Assembly (NCBI GenBank): GCA_029862745.1
Contig: JAOTWS010000001.1
Span: 124,001-188,000, forward strand
Source: Nitrosopumilus sp.
GTDB lineage: Archaea; Thermoproteota; Nitrososphaeria; Nitrososphaerales; Nitrosopumilaceae
Reading direction: 5' to 3'
DNA: 64,000 nucleotides
Of the stretch, positions 7,736 through 17,190 are shown piece after piece. Numbering within the stretch: the first letter of the stretch is position 1; each line of letters starts with the position of its first letter. A model generated the notes under the pieces. The model did no database searches. It was not told the DNA's origin and saw only the letters and a program-made list of their open reading frames with translations. Made by a program: the position numbers and the translations under genes.

Positions 7736-8122
7736 GTTTTTGTATGATCTATGACATATTAAAACTAGTTAGCAAAAATTATGATGTTATAAGCAGATCT
7801 ATCCTTTTAATATTGGTTAGTAACTGGTAACATGGTCTTTTATTATTACTACAGCACTAAAAAAAGAGGATCAAGTGTTTTGATAATTTCACACATACAA
7901 TCAAGATAGAATCTACAAAATCAAGAAGCAAGTATTCTGAAAAATTTTCTAAAATCAAACAATACTGTGACTTAAAAAGAATCCCAATTAGACGAATAGG
8001 TATATCAACTTATACATTCTTCAAATAAATATGCTGTGTTATGATCTGAATTAAATAATTCTAATTATTTGTTTTTGAGAATCTTGACATTATTTATTAC
8101 CCATGTTTGTTTCTAAAAAGTA
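7736..8122. other. Intergenic stretch with possible gene remnant
   Basis: About 390 bases. On plus, a frame ending at TAA 8026 encodes about 55 basic residues (including KYSEKFSKIKQYCDLKRIPI) that look protein-like, but it is bounded upstream by a stop near 7858 and has no ATG, GTG or TTG before the credible part. It may be the end of a decayed DNA-binding gene. Nothing else seen. Confidence 0.25.
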
Positions 8123-8254
8123 ATGTCATTCAAGTGTCCTGTATGTCAAATACAAGATCCAATGAGATACATTACAAAACAACATCTGGAACTTCATATC
8201 AACCATCGTCATCCCGATGTATCCAAATTGGTCGGTAAAGGAATACAATTTTAA
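8123..8254 (+). CDS. Mini C2H2 zinc finger protein, 43 aa
   Basis: MSFKCPVCQIQDPMRYITKQ followed by HLELHINHRH gives C5-x2-C8-x12-H21-x3-H25, a canonical C2H2 finger with extra His at 28 and 30. The last 13 residues are basic. Fourth of the mini zinc-finger or zinc-ribbon genes in the first 8 kb. Target unknown. Confidence 0.6.
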   Translation: MSFKCPVCQIQDPMRYITKQHLELHINHRHPDVSKLVGKGIQF

Positions 8255-8490
8255 AACTAATTAATTAATTTTTTTTATTCAGATATCCCAAACGTCAATG
8301 ATGCCCTTCAAATATGCATAGTCGTTACAGATCCTACAGCATATAATATCATATTCAAACCCCTTGACCTATTTTCACAGATTGTTCATTTAAGTTAATG
8401 ATTAAATATTCCTAACCAGCACTTGGATGTTTTGGCGTGTTGTTCATTATAAAACTGAGAGTTTTGTGTGAAGAAATCAAAATGCGGGGT

Positions 8491-8498
8491 TTTAATAT
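8491..8498 (+). promoter_or_regulatory. TATA-like box of the Fe-S helicase gene
   Basis: TTTAATAT centred 26 bases before CTG 8520. The spacing predicts a transcript starting at that CTG, and is the main evidence for placing the start of the next gene there rather than at ATG 8589. Confidence 0.45.
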
Positions 8499-8519
8499 TG
8501 ATAATAAACAAGTGAAATC

Positions 8520-10199
8520 CTGTCTCTTTTAGAAAATTTTCCCGATCAATTTACTCCACGAGAAATTCAAAAAGAGATCATTTCTAAAATGGAATCTAAC
8601 TTAAAATCAGGTTTTAAAAAAATCATTCTTTGTGCACCAACAGGGGTAGGTAAATCTCTTGTTGGTGCTACCATTTCAAGATATTTTGATAGTTCTTTTA
8701 CTATTACGGCGTCAAAACATCTTCAAGATCAGTATATCAAAGATACCCCATTTCTAAAACCCATTAAGGGAAAACAAAATTTCCCATGCCCTAAACTCAT
8801 GTCTTCAGAGAAAGTAGAAAATATGGTTAGAGCAATGCGATGGGGATTGACATGCGATAAGGGAGTATGTCAAGAAAGAGTAAACAAAAATGGTAAAGAA
8901 GTCTTCGAGGTCTGTAAATTCAAGCCTACAATAAAACAAGTTGAAGAAAACACATATGATTCACAATGCTGCCCTTATTATCTACAGAAATATCAAGCTC
9001 TTACCTCAAAACACTCCCTTTGGAATTACCATGCATTTTTCACCATTATGAAATTTAACAAAAAATTGTTTGCAGATTATCTAGATAGAAAAGTCACTGT
9101 TTTTGATGAGGCTCATAAAATTGAAGACCAGATAATCCAATTTGTGGGGTTTGACATCTTTAGTGGACAAGTAGATGAATGTAATCTTAATACAAAGAAG
9201 TATGATTTTACAGATTTAGATTCTGTAATACAGCTAACTGATGACATGGCATATTCGTATGCAAATAAAATCAAAGATATTAAAGAAAGTCCTGCTTTTC
9301 AAAAAGAACCAGATTATGAATTAATTGCAGGGTTAGAACGGCGATATAATAGAACTGCACAAGCTAAAATAGACATTCTTACAGACAAAGAAAATTTTGT
9401 TGTAAATGATCCAGTTAAAGATTTTAATGGAAATTTCAAGACTATTTCTGTAAAACCAATAGATGTTTCAAAATTTGCAGAGTCATTTTTTGAAACTGAA
9501 TACCAATTATTTATGTCTGCAACAATAGATAAATCAAGTTTCTGTGAAAATATGGGTCTAAAAAAAGAGGACGTCGCATTTGTTGACACTGCAAAATCTC
9601 CATTCCCTATTGAGCATAGAAAAATTGATCTTCTTAATATCAGACGATTAAGTTATGGTTCAACTGAGGAGGATGAGATCGAGGTGATTAAAACAATTGA
9701 CAGAATTTTAGATGAGCATTCCACTGAGCGGGGATTAATATTGACATCATCTATTCCAAGGTGTCAGAAAATAATTCGTTATCTGTCTCCTAAAAATACT
9801 AAAAGAATTAGAATCTGTCATAGCAGAAACAAAGATGGAAAAACACAAGATGATATAATTACCGAACATGCATCCGATCCTACAGGAGTACTACTTTCAT
9901 CCTCATTATGGGAAGGAGTAGATTTGAAAGATGATTTATCCAGGTTTCAGATTATAGCAAAAGTTCCATATCCAAATTATACCGAAAGGAGAACCAAAGC
10001 AAAAATGAACAAATTTCCTTTGTGGTATACATCTCAAACCCTCACAAAATTGTTACAAGGATTTGGCCGCTCAATTAGGAGTGAAAATGATTGGGCAAGA
10101 ACATATGTCCTTGATACTGCTGCAAATAATGTTTTTTTTAAAGCACAGCAAATGATTCCAAATGCATACTATGATGTTTTAGGAATGGAGAATCTGTAG
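8520..10199 (+). CDS. Fe-S XPD/DinG-type DEAH helicase, apparent CTG start
   Basis: Superfamily 2 helicase of the XPD/Rad3/DinG group, an ATP-driven 5'-3' DNA unwinder. Walker A is CAPTGVGKS, the DEAH box is VFDEAHKIED, and the last motif is QGFGRSIRSENDW. Between A and B are PCPKL, CDKGVC, VCKF and CCPYY, cysteines expected to hold a 4Fe-4S cluster. The conserved N-terminal block FPDQFTPREIQKEI lies upstream of the first ATG (8589), so that ATG is too late. In frame the only plausible start is CTG 8520, reading (M)SLLENFPDQF, with a TATA-like box 26 bases before. About 559 residues. Confidence 0.85.
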   Translation: MSLLENFPDQFTPREIQKEIISKMESNLKSGFKKIILCAPTGVGKSLVGATISRYFDSSFTITASKHLQDQYIKDTPFLKPIKGKQNFPCPKLMSSEKVENMVRAMRWGLTCDKGVCQERVNKNGKEVFEVCKFKPTIKQVEENTYDSQCCPYYLQKYQALTSKHSLWNYHAFFTIMKFNKKLFADYLDRKVTVFDEAHKIEDQIIQFVGFDIFSGQVDECNLNTKKYDFTDLDSVIQLTDDMAYSYANKIKDIKESPAFQKEPDYELIAGLERRYNRTAQAKIDILTDKENFVVNDPVKDFNGNFKTISVKPIDVSKFAESFFETEYQLFMSATIDKSSFCENMGLKKEDVAFVDTAKSPFPIEHRKIDLLNIRRLSYGSTEEDEIEVIKTIDRILDEHSTERGLILTSSIPRCQKIIRYLSPKNTKRIRICHSRNKDGKTQDDIITEHASDPTGVLLSSSLWEGVDLKDDLSRFQIIAKVPYPNYTERRTKAKMNKFPLWYTSQTLTKLLQGFGRSIRSENDWARTYVLDTAANNVFFKAQQMIPNAYYDVLGMENL

Positions 10200-10226
10200 A
10201 CAGCACTAATTTGATAAAATATGGTT

Positions 10227-10376
10227 TTACTTTTTCTTCCTACCATCTCTGATGATTTTTCTGATCGTTGATCTATAAACATTATAAACACATTGATCAT
10301 TATTCTGAAAATATTCAAAATCCTTTAATTGATTGTGAGTATACTTTGATACATTACTCCAAAAATCAGACTGTAT
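10227..10376 (-). CDS. Possible small basic protein, 49 codons, no usual start codon
   Basis: A minus-strand frame bounded upstream by TAA encodes IQSDFWSNVSKYTHNQLKDF then EYFQNNDQCVYNVYRSTIRK and IIRDGRKKK. The sequence is clearly protein-like, with a basic C-terminus. There is no ATG, GTG or TTG in the frame; ATA 10374-10376 is the first codon after the stop. Either an unusual start is used or this is a 5'-truncated remnant. It lies downstream of, and convergent with, the helicase. Confidence 0.3.
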   Translation of the reverse strand: MQSDFWSNVSKYTHNQLKDFEYFQNNDQCVYNVYRSTIRKIIRDGRKKK

Positions 10377-10454
10377 TTAGTAACAAAAAACAAACATTAT
10401 TTTCTAAATGATGGTTTTATCAAAAACAGGTTTAATTCTCTTATACAACATATG

Positions 10455-12128
10455 TTACAGAATTGGTGTTGTAATAGCACCTTGTGCAGCAGAGCCCACT
10501 AGGGATGCATATTTAGCAAGTGCTCCTGTGGTGTAATTTGGTTTGGGTTTACTCCATTGTTTTCTTCTAATTTCTAACTCGTCTTCAGATACATGGAGAT
10601 CAATAGTATTAGTCTCTGTATCTATTGTGATTTCATCATCATTTTTTACCAATGCGATTGGGCCCCCAACATAAGCTTCTGGTGCAACATGACCCACCAT
10701 AAATCCACGTGTTCCTCCAGAAAATCTCCCATCAGTTACCATTGCTACTTTTTTCCCTAATCCCTGTCCTACAAGTGCAGCAGTTGTTGCTAGCATCTCT
10801 CTCATTCCAGGACCACCTTTTGGCCCTTCATATCGGATTACTACCACATGACCTTCATCTATCTCTCCTTTTGCAACAGCGTCAAATGCATATTCTTCTC
10901 TATCAAACACACGTGCCTTTCCAGTAAATCTTGTCATCTCTACCCCTGCAGTCTTGATTACTGCTCCTTCCGGAGCTAAACTTCCTTTCAAAATTACGGC
11001 AGTTCCTACTTTATGAAGAGGATTTTCAATGGATCTGACAATGTGTTGCTCAGTATCTTGTATCTTAATAGACAAAAGATTTTCTTTGATTGATTTCCCT
11101 GTAACTGTCATACAGTTTTCATTAAGCAATCCCTTCTCAAGTAATTTCTTTAAAACAAAGGGTATCCCTCCAATCTTGTCAAGGGAATTCATCACATAAT
11201 TTCCACCTGGTTTCATATCTGCTAAATGAGGTGTTTTCTTTCTAATCCTTTCAAAATCATCATAACTCAAATTGATATTTACTTCATTTGCAAGTGCAAG
11301 CAAATGTAAAATCCCATTAGTCGATCCTCCTACAGAATTTAACATCGTGATTGCATTTTCAAATGCTTCAAAACTCAAAATTTCTTTAGGTCTAATGTTC
11401 ATCTCCAATAGTTTGGCACACGCAACTCCTGTATCATATACCATCTTGTCTCGTCTGTCATCTTCTGCAGGAGGACTGGCGCTTCCGGGTAGTGCAAGTC
11501 CTATAGCCTCAGAAATTGATGCCATTGTATTTGCGGTGAACATGCCCCCACAAGAACCTGAACTTGGGCATGCAGTATTCTCAATATTTTTTAATGATTC
11601 AAGTGATAATTGTCCAGAGTCATATGCACCTACTGCTTCATATACATCCACAATTGTTAATTCCTGTCCATCTAGCATTCCTGGCATAATGGTTCCACCA
11701 TAGACAAACACTGATGGTACATTTAGTCGGGCCATTGCCATCATGGTACCAGGTAAACTTTTGTCACATCCCGCAATACCTACTAGTGCATCATATTGAT
11801 GTGCTCTGACCATTAATTCAATTGAATCTGCAATAACCTCACGAGATACAAGTGATGATTTCATTCCTTCATGTCCCATTGCAATTCCATCACTTACTGC
11901 TATTGTTGAAAATTCTCTTGGTGTTGCCCCTGTATCAGATACTCCTTGTTTAGCTTTGAGAGCTAATCTTGGCAGATGAATATTACACGGTGTGGCTTCA
12001 TTTCCGGTATGACATACGCCGATAAATTGTTTAGATAAATCATCATCATCAAGCCCCATAGCTTTGTACATTGCTCTTTGTGGTGCTCGCGATGTCCCTT
12101 CTACGACATTTTTGCTAGAAATTTCCAT
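10455..12128 (-). CDS. ilvD: Dihydroxy-acid dehydratase
   Basis: Dehydrates 2,3-dihydroxy-3-methylvalerate and -isovalerate in isoleucine and valine biosynthesis. At 557 residues it has the full family length. Signature segments are [14 protein letters not shown] near residue 39, [20 protein letters not shown] near residue 117, and [17 protein letters not shown] near residue 186, which supply the Fe-S ligands and active site. The C-terminal barrel motif [20 protein letters not shown] is intact. Monocistronic, with its own upstream region shared divergently with the cyclase gene. Confidence 0.97.
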   Translation of the reverse strand: MEISSKNVVEGTSRAPQRAMYKAMGLDDDDLSKQFIGVCHTGNEATPCNIHLPRLALKAKQGVSDTGATPREFSTIAVSDGIAMGHEGMKSSLVSREVIADSIELMVRAHQYDALVGIAGCDKSLPGTMMAMARLNVPSVFVYGGTIMPGMLDGQELTIVDVYEAVGAYDSGQLSLESLKNIENTACPSSGSCGGMFTANTMASISEAIGLALPGSASPPAEDDRRDKMVYDTGVACAKLLEMNIRPKEILSFEAFENAITMLNSVGGSTNGILHLLALANEVNINLSYDDFERIRKKTPHLADMKPGGNYVMNSLDKIGGIPFVLKKLLEKGLLNENCMTVTGKSIKENLLSIKIQDTEQHIVRSIENPLHKVGTAVILKGSLAPEGAVIKTAGVEMTRFTGKARVFDREEYAFDAVAKGEIDEGHVVVIRYEGPKGGPGMREMLATTAALVGQGLGKKVAMVTDGRFSGGTRGFMVGHVAPEAYVGGPIALVKNDDEITIDTETNTIDLHVSEDELEIRRKQWSKPKPNYTTGALAKYASLVGSAAQGAITTPIL

Positions 12129-12230
12129 GACATGTAAATTCCAGATTGCTATAATTTAGACTTTATTGAAATTGTAATAGTTTTCTTTTAGCATGAATAA
12201 GATAATATGATCATTAGTGGGGAAGAGTTA

Positions 12231-12325
12231 TTTATATCGTTAAAAGTACATACAAAAAAAATTAAAAAACTAGAATTTGGTTCTTGTAAAACCAAGTATA
12301 TGATGAAGACTCATTCAAGGAGTCT
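12231..12325 (+). promoter_or_regulatory. Distal TATA box followed by two hairpins
   Basis: TTTATATC at 12231-12238 predicts transcription from about 12260. Two small hairpins follow: TTGGTT (12277-12282) with AACCAA (12290-12295), and AGACTC (12307-12312) with GAGTCT (12320-12325). A second TATA box nearer the cyclase gene makes this either an alternative long leader or a separate small RNA. Confidence 0.3.
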
Positions 12326-12395
12326 AAAAAGAAACCAAATGATACAACAGAATTAAATCCAATCATCCAATTAAATTTCGTTTGTTGATTTGACC

Positions 12396-12403
12396 TTTAT
12401 TTA
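12396..12403 (+). promoter_or_regulatory. TATA-like box of the class III cyclase gene
   Basis: TTTATTTA centred about 26 bases before ATG 12426, predicting a leaderless mRNA for the cyclase and the phosphodiesterase-like gene behind it. Confidence 0.45.
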
Positions 12404-12425
12404 GTGGAGAATTCAATTAACTCTA

Positions 12426-13247
12426 ATGCATTCAAATAGTTCCGCAAAAGACATGGCAAAAAAAGGACTAGACAATTTACTTTCAAACAAAAGCCAAAAT
12501 ATAGTAGATGTTATGTTGGGACGAGAGAATACACAGACAGTAAGCTCGGATATGCTTGTAGAGGAAGTCCAGAAAAGAGTATGGAATGCACTCAAACAAG
12601 ATCAACAGTACTCTGATGTTATCACTGATTCTGATAGATTTCTTCGCGATAATGTTTTTTCTAGTACAACAATGATTGTAATGTATGTGGATCTGGTAGG
12701 CTCCACACAGATGGTCATGGACCTTCCACAAAAACAATTGGCCATGATAGTAAGCTCATTTGCTCAGGAAATGGGATATGTTATAAAACAACATAATGGG
12801 TATATTCTAAAATACGTAGGAGATGCAGTAATAGGTTACTTTGCAGAAAAAGGAAGTGTTGCCAACATTGCAGACAGTTCAGTTAGTTGTGCAGAATCAA
12901 TGCTTAAAGTAGTAAAAACAGGAATTAATCCAGTTTTACAGCAATATGACTACCCTGATCTTGCCATAAAAATTGGAATTGATTTTGGGGAGAACACAAT
13001 CATTCGTTATGGGGATAATGAGGAAGAATCACACGTTGATCTCCTTGGACCTTCAATGAACATGGCGGCTAAAATACAGGGTCATGCTCAACCAGACCAG
13101 ATTCTAATAGGAGATCAAGTTTACAAAAAACTAGACTCTGCCATACAGGAATATTTTGAGCAAGTCAAATGGAAAGATAGTATCTGGAATTATAGAAATA
13201 AAGTTACTGGAAAAATATATCCAGTTTATGCATATGTTGGGAAATAG
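12426..13247 (+). CDS. Class III adenylyl cyclase (cyclase homology domain)
   Basis: Predicted to make cAMP from ATP in the cytoplasm. The cyclase homology domain spans about residues 78-272. Metal-binding Asp89 is in YVDLVGST and Asp133 in YVGDAVIGYF. Adenine-selecting Lys129 (ILKYVGD) and Asp205 (VDLLGPSMN) are both present, as is Asn212; the usual catalytic Arg is Lys216 (MAAK). The N-terminal 75 residues are a helical region without a named domain. There is no membrane segment. The stop is 7 bases before the HD-domain gene, so the two form an operon. The Arg-to-Lys change is conservative, so activity is likely. Confidence 0.88.
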   Translation: MHSNSSAKDMAKKGLDNLLSNKSQNIVDVMLGRENTQTVSSDMLVEEVQKRVWNALKQDQQYSDVITDSDRFLRDNVFSSTTMIVMYVDLVGSTQMVMDLPQKQLAMIVSSFAQEMGYVIKQHNGYILKYVGDAVIGYFAEKGSVANIADSSVSCAESMLKVVKTGINPVLQQYDYPDLAIKIGIDFGENTIIRYGDNEEESHVDLLGPSMNMAAKIQGHAQPDQILIGDQVYKKLDSAIQEYFEQVKWKDSIWNYRNKVTGKIYPVYAYVGK

Positions 13248-13254
13248 ATGGTGA

Positions 13255-14580
13255 GTGATTTTGTCGCTTACAAAAATACCTAGCACACAAGAACTGCGAG
13301 AAATAATTATTGAATTATTAAAAAAAGAAAACTTAGATGATGCATGTTACGTTGACATGCTAAACTATGCATTGGGATTATTTAATGAACAGAATCTAAA
13401 GAACAGGTATTATGGATACCACAATACTAGTCACGAGATGATAGTAACTTATAACACTCTTTTGGCATCAAGAGGAAAGGAATTTCATGGTACAGTGTCT
13501 AAAGAGGACTTTAAGCATCTGTTCACAGCATCACTGTTTCATGATTATGAACCAGGCAAAATAGAAGATAAACCTCATGAAGAGAGTGCAGCAAATTTTG
13601 TGACTCAAGATAAGAAACTCTTGAATTTGTTCAAAGAATCTGAAATTGATTCTCATCTTGTAGCATCATTAATCTTGCGAACATCCTATCCATGGAGTTT
13701 AAAAAAATCAGAGTATGAGCCCTTGATATTAAGCCATTTTGTACAATCAAAATATGCCCATAATAAAACAATGCAGGAACACTATGCCAATCTAGGATGG
13801 TTCATGTCGGTTGCGGACAGAATAGGTGCATACGCACTAGGAGATTTTTTGGATGCGATGGAACTTGCAAAAAAGAATGCACATTCGCTGGGATGGGGTT
13901 CTGAATACATAATACAAAGAAGCGTAACATACTTTGAGACACTGCTAAACGAAGAACAGGAGATGACAGATAAGGTGATGCGCTCAATTCCAAAATCAAT
14001 GCGCAAGACATTCATGAATAATGTTTTGGGATTTTTCAAACTTCGTGAAAAAGAACTAGAGGTACGAGCATCAATAGTATATGATGAAATTAAATTAACA
14101 ACAAATTTGGAAAAATGTGAATTTGATGACGAACAGGCAAACAGTTTGTTTGATATCTATGACGAACTTCCAGATCCTCTTCAGTTTAAGAAAAAAACAT
14201 TCTTTGAATCCCTTAAAGATCCAGAAACCATTCTAATTACATTGAGACTAGGATCCAATACTGGAGAGATATTGGGGTTTGCCAAAGGTGGGCCACTGGA
14301 GGGTTATGGGCTTCCAGATAGCATCAATGATACGAATTATGGAAAATCCAATACTGTTTTTTTGGAACCATTAGCACTAAAGATGGGATATTGGGGTCAG
14401 GGTGGAGGCTCACAAATGAGACAACACTTCAGGAAGATTGCAAAAGAAAAAGGCTATGATTTTCTAACCAGCTTACAATTGCGTGAGGTCATACAAAGAA
14501 GAATAGAAAGAAATGACAGTATAGAGTTTGTCCAGCAACTTAATCCTGAAAAACTAGACTATTACAGGGTAATTCTTTGA
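13255..14580 (+). CDS. HD-type cyclic-nucleotide phosphodiesterase-like domain fused to GNAT-like domain
   Basis: Residues 50-200 carry a class I phosphodiesterase-style HD core: YGYHNTSHEMIV (H56, H60), SLFHDYEPG (H96-D97) and SVADRIGAY (D188), matching the YHNxxHxxxV and HDxxHPG signature except that HPG is EPG. This would hydrolyse a cyclic nucleotide, plausibly the product of the upstream cyclase. Residues 325-441 resemble a GNAT acetyltransferase: ILGFAKGGPLEGYG, then VFLEPLALKMGYWGQGGGSQ, a candidate acetyl-CoA loop. A helical linker (225-320) joins them. GTG 13255 or TTG 13261 is the start, since the ATG at 13248 is out of frame. Both enzymatic calls are inference. Confidence 0.7.
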   Translation: MILSLTKIPSTQELREIIIELLKKENLDDACYVDMLNYALGLFNEQNLKNRYYGYHNTSHEMIVTYNTLLASRGKEFHGTVSKEDFKHLFTASLFHDYEPGKIEDKPHEESAANFVTQDKKLLNLFKESEIDSHLVASLILRTSYPWSLKKSEYEPLILSHFVQSKYAHNKTMQEHYANLGWFMSVADRIGAYALGDFLDAMELAKKNAHSLGWGSEYIIQRSVTYFETLLNEEQEMTDKVMRSIPKSMRKTFMNNVLGFFKLREKELEVRASIVYDEIKLTTNLEKCEFDDEQANSLFDIYDELPDPLQFKKKTFFESLKDPETILITLRLGSNTGEILGFAKGGPLEGYGLPDSINDTNYGKSNTVFLEPLALKMGYWGQGGGSQMRQHFRKIAKEKGYDFLTSLQLREVIQRRIERNDSIEFVQQLNPEKLDYYRVIL

Positions 14581-15284
14581 GATTATTTTTAGATTTATAA
14601 TAACCTCCCTCTTGATGACATAGACTTGTGACGTCTCTTAGTAGATTTATGATTCAATTTCTAACAAACATTGTTTATCGTGATGTGAGTTTTTGGTTCT
14701 GTAATGTCTAATGCTTTTTTTTAAATCCCTATTTAAAAAATTTTGATGAATTGTATGTAATTAGAATTTGCTTAAAATCCACCTACTTGTATTCTTCATC
14801 TTATTCAGATCCTTTTTTGAGATCAAGTTGATGTTCTTCTTAATTCATTTCTCCTTGTTCTAGTTTTATCCATTTCTCTTCTAGTTCTTTGGAGGCTTTT
14901 TAGATATGAGTTAGTATTCAGTATAGGTATATGAATACTGGATCTAATTTACAAAATTGACCGCTTCTAATGTAGTGGTATAACATGAAGATATATCCAA
15001 TGTGATGAAAAAACAAGATACTCACATCGGAATTATTTTTATCCTTTGTAATTTAGACTCATCCAAATACCAGTTCAATTGACATCAGAAATCCACAGTT
15101 ACAATTGAAATGAAGAATATCAGTCATACAGATTGCCATTAATCCAGTTTCTATTTCATGTATGAATTTGGTTAACCACTATATTCTTAATCAATGCTCT
15201 TCACTGTATTACTCACACATCATCATACCCTTTTCAATCAATATTATTTTATAAAATAAAGACAAAGTAGTACTTTATTATTAG
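14581..15284. other. 700-base intergenic region, mostly featureless
   Basis: No full gene found on either strand. An 8-base perfect inverted repeat, AGTATTCA (14913-14920) and TGAATACT (14932-14939), flanks an 11-base loop. On minus, about 14890-14850, a short frame reads KASKELEEKWIKLEQGEMN before a stop, like the end of a coiled-coil protein, but it has no start and is probably a remnant. Confidence 0.3.
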
Positions 15285-16904
15285 TTAATTTACTTTAATT
15301 ATTCCTTGACTTACTAGAAACTCTATTCCTTTAACAAAATCTCGTTCAGAAATTAAATCGTCTGACCACCATCCAGCGTTACTCTTAACCCAATCAGGGA
15401 TTTTATTACTTTGATTAACTGTGTTTTGTTCTGTAATCTGGATTTTCATCAATCCCTCTTGAATTAAAAATTGAATTCCTTCGATGAATGAATTATCATC
15501 TATTTGACCATCAGACCACCATTTTGCATTGTTTTTTATCCATGTTGGAATAGGGATGATTTTTTCCTCTTGTGTTACAGATTTCGATATTATACTAAAA
15601 TCAGATACCGATGTCAAAAACTTTTCAAAGTTTTTAGAACCTTGTCCTGTTAAGATTAATTTTAATTGAAATTTGCCATCGGAAGGAATTATGATACTCT
15701 CTGTGGCAATTCCATTTGGAGCTAAAATACCAATATGTGTTTCAGTGCTACCAACATTTGACCAAATCTCTTTTCCAGAAGAATCTGTGATACTATATGC
15801 AAATAGTATATCTTTTGCGGGATTGGTATTTACATCAAAAAATGAAAATGTGAATGATGTTTTTTCACCTGCCCTTAACTTTGAATCCCATAACACTTTT
15901 GCAGTGAAGTCATTCTCAAATGTAAAATCAAGATGATTAAATTCTATTTTTTCTCCAGAAAAAATCTCAACGTTTATTGTGTCTTTTTTGTTTTCTGAAC
16001 CTAGATTACTTTCTATTAATACAAGTTCTTCATGTGAAATATTTATTCTGATAATGTTTTCATCAGGGAGGGAAGTATCAAATTCAAAGGAACTGTCGTG
16101 TAATTTTATTCCTTCAACAAATACATTTACACCATACCCTTGTTTAAAAGTTAAAAAATCTTTTTCCATAGATATTATTTGAGTGTTGCCAGAATCATGT
16201 TGTTGGTCATACTCATTATGATATGGTATTTCATATTCAATTTTTTTTAATGACTCATCATAATTAAAATTAGAGATTTTGTTGTAAGATTTTATCGATA
16301 TTGGGAATTCTTGAGCATTAGCTGTTTTGATCAGAAATGTTTCTTTTTGAGGAATGTGTAAAAAAGTCTCAAAAAGTAAATCCTTAACAGTCATTGTTTT
16401 TGGATTTGTTGCACCAACAATGGAGACTTTTACATTATATTCACCGCTTTTGTTAAAAACAGGCCCCTGAATTACAGGGATTGAGTCTCCTCGTGCATAA
16501 TAGGCACCAGCTATAGCATGTTTTTCACCAAAATATTTTGTACATTTCCAAAGATTTTGCTCTTTACATCCTGTTGTAGGTCTAATATCTAAATCGAGTT
16601 TTCCATCATCATCAAAAAAGTATTCATTGGCAACCAAATTATTTTCTTGGAAAATTTGAACGCGATATGTAACACTTTTTATGTTGGCATTAGTATCACT
16701 ATCAAAAAATCTAATTGATAGGTTTGCGTTTTTGGTTTCATTATAGTTAAAATCTGCAGGTGATAGAATCGTACTTAGTGACACTTTTAGTCCATCTAGA
16801 TCAATTGGTGGTGAAAGTGCCCCTGAATGATGCTGTGCATATGATGGAGAAAATGAGATAACAAATAGTGCCGCAAATATTATCAACATCCATTTTGGAA
16901 TCAT
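15285..16904 (-). CDS. Secreted surface protein with C-terminal WIKNNA-WWS repeats, 539 aa
   Basis: The first 23 residues are a signal peptide (hydrophobic core IIFAALFVISF, cleavage after SYA). The body is beta-rich with Ig-like blocks. Two C-terminal repeats of about 38 residues follow (IPTWIKNNAKWWSDGQIDD near 452, IPDWVKSNAGWWSDDLISE near 502), each ending in FLIQEGLMKI or FLVSQGIIKV. This repeat is widespread on exported thaumarchaeal proteins, and the same repeat ends the cupredoxin at 38820. No catalytic motif seen, so it is probably cell-surface or S-layer associated. Monocistronic. Confidence 0.8.
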   Translation of the reverse strand: MIPKWMLIIFAALFVISFSPSYAQHHSGALSPPIDLDGLKVSLSTILSPADFNYNETKNANLSIRFFDSDTNANIKSVTYRVQIFQENNLVANEYFFDDDGKLDLDIRPTTGCKEQNLWKCTKYFGEKHAIAGAYYARGDSIPVIQGPVFNKSGEYNVKVSIVGATNPKTMTVKDLLFETFLHIPQKETFLIKTANAQEFPISIKSYNKISNFNYDESLKKIEYEIPYHNEYDQQHDSGNTQIISMEKDFLTFKQGYGVNVFVEGIKLHDSSFEFDTSLPDENIIRINISHEELVLIESNLGSENKKDTINVEIFSGEKIEFNHLDFTFENDFTAKVLWDSKLRAGEKTSFTFSFFDVNTNPAKDILFAYSITDSSGKEIWSNVGSTETHIGILAPNGIATESIIIPSDGKFQLKLILTGQGSKNFEKFLTSVSDFSIISKSVTQEEKIIPIPTWIKNNAKWWSDGQIDDNSFIEGIQFLIQEGLMKIQITEQNTVNQSNKIPDWVKSNAGWWSDDLISERDFVKGIEFLVSQGIIKVN

Positions 16905-17050
16905 GACTTTAGATGTATTGAGGACATTAAAAACATTATAATCATTTTGTTCTATTTAGATAGTCTAGGCAAAACTAGAATTGAGATGTATTTCATACAG
17001 GTAAACGGAATATAATTGAATTTACAACCTGGACAGCGTCTAATTTCAGG

Positions 17051-17081
17051 TTTAATAAAATAACGAATTAATTTTATTAAA
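17051..17081. repeat. 11-base perfect inverted repeat (hairpin)
   Basis: TTTAATAAAAT (17051-17061) and ATTTTATTAAA (17071-17081) pair perfectly around a 9-base loop, in the gap between the secreted-protein gene and the 17191 gene, both on minus. It could be a terminator for the 17191 transcript or an operator. AT-only stems can arise by chance in this genome. Confidence 0.35.
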
Positions 17082-17190
17082 ATTAAATTGGAGTGTTTTT
17101 TTTTGATTTAATATAGATAATATTTATTTTCAATTTACAAGCCAAAATCAATTAAAACAAAAGTCTGCTATGAAAGGACATCATAATAAA

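Noticed and set aside
8255-8400. Minus-strand frame with CCRIC (FEYDIICCRICNDYAYLKGI)
   Set aside because: Protein-like and zinc-finger-like, but only about 30 codons with no ATG, GTG or TTG after an upstream stop; could be a remnant.
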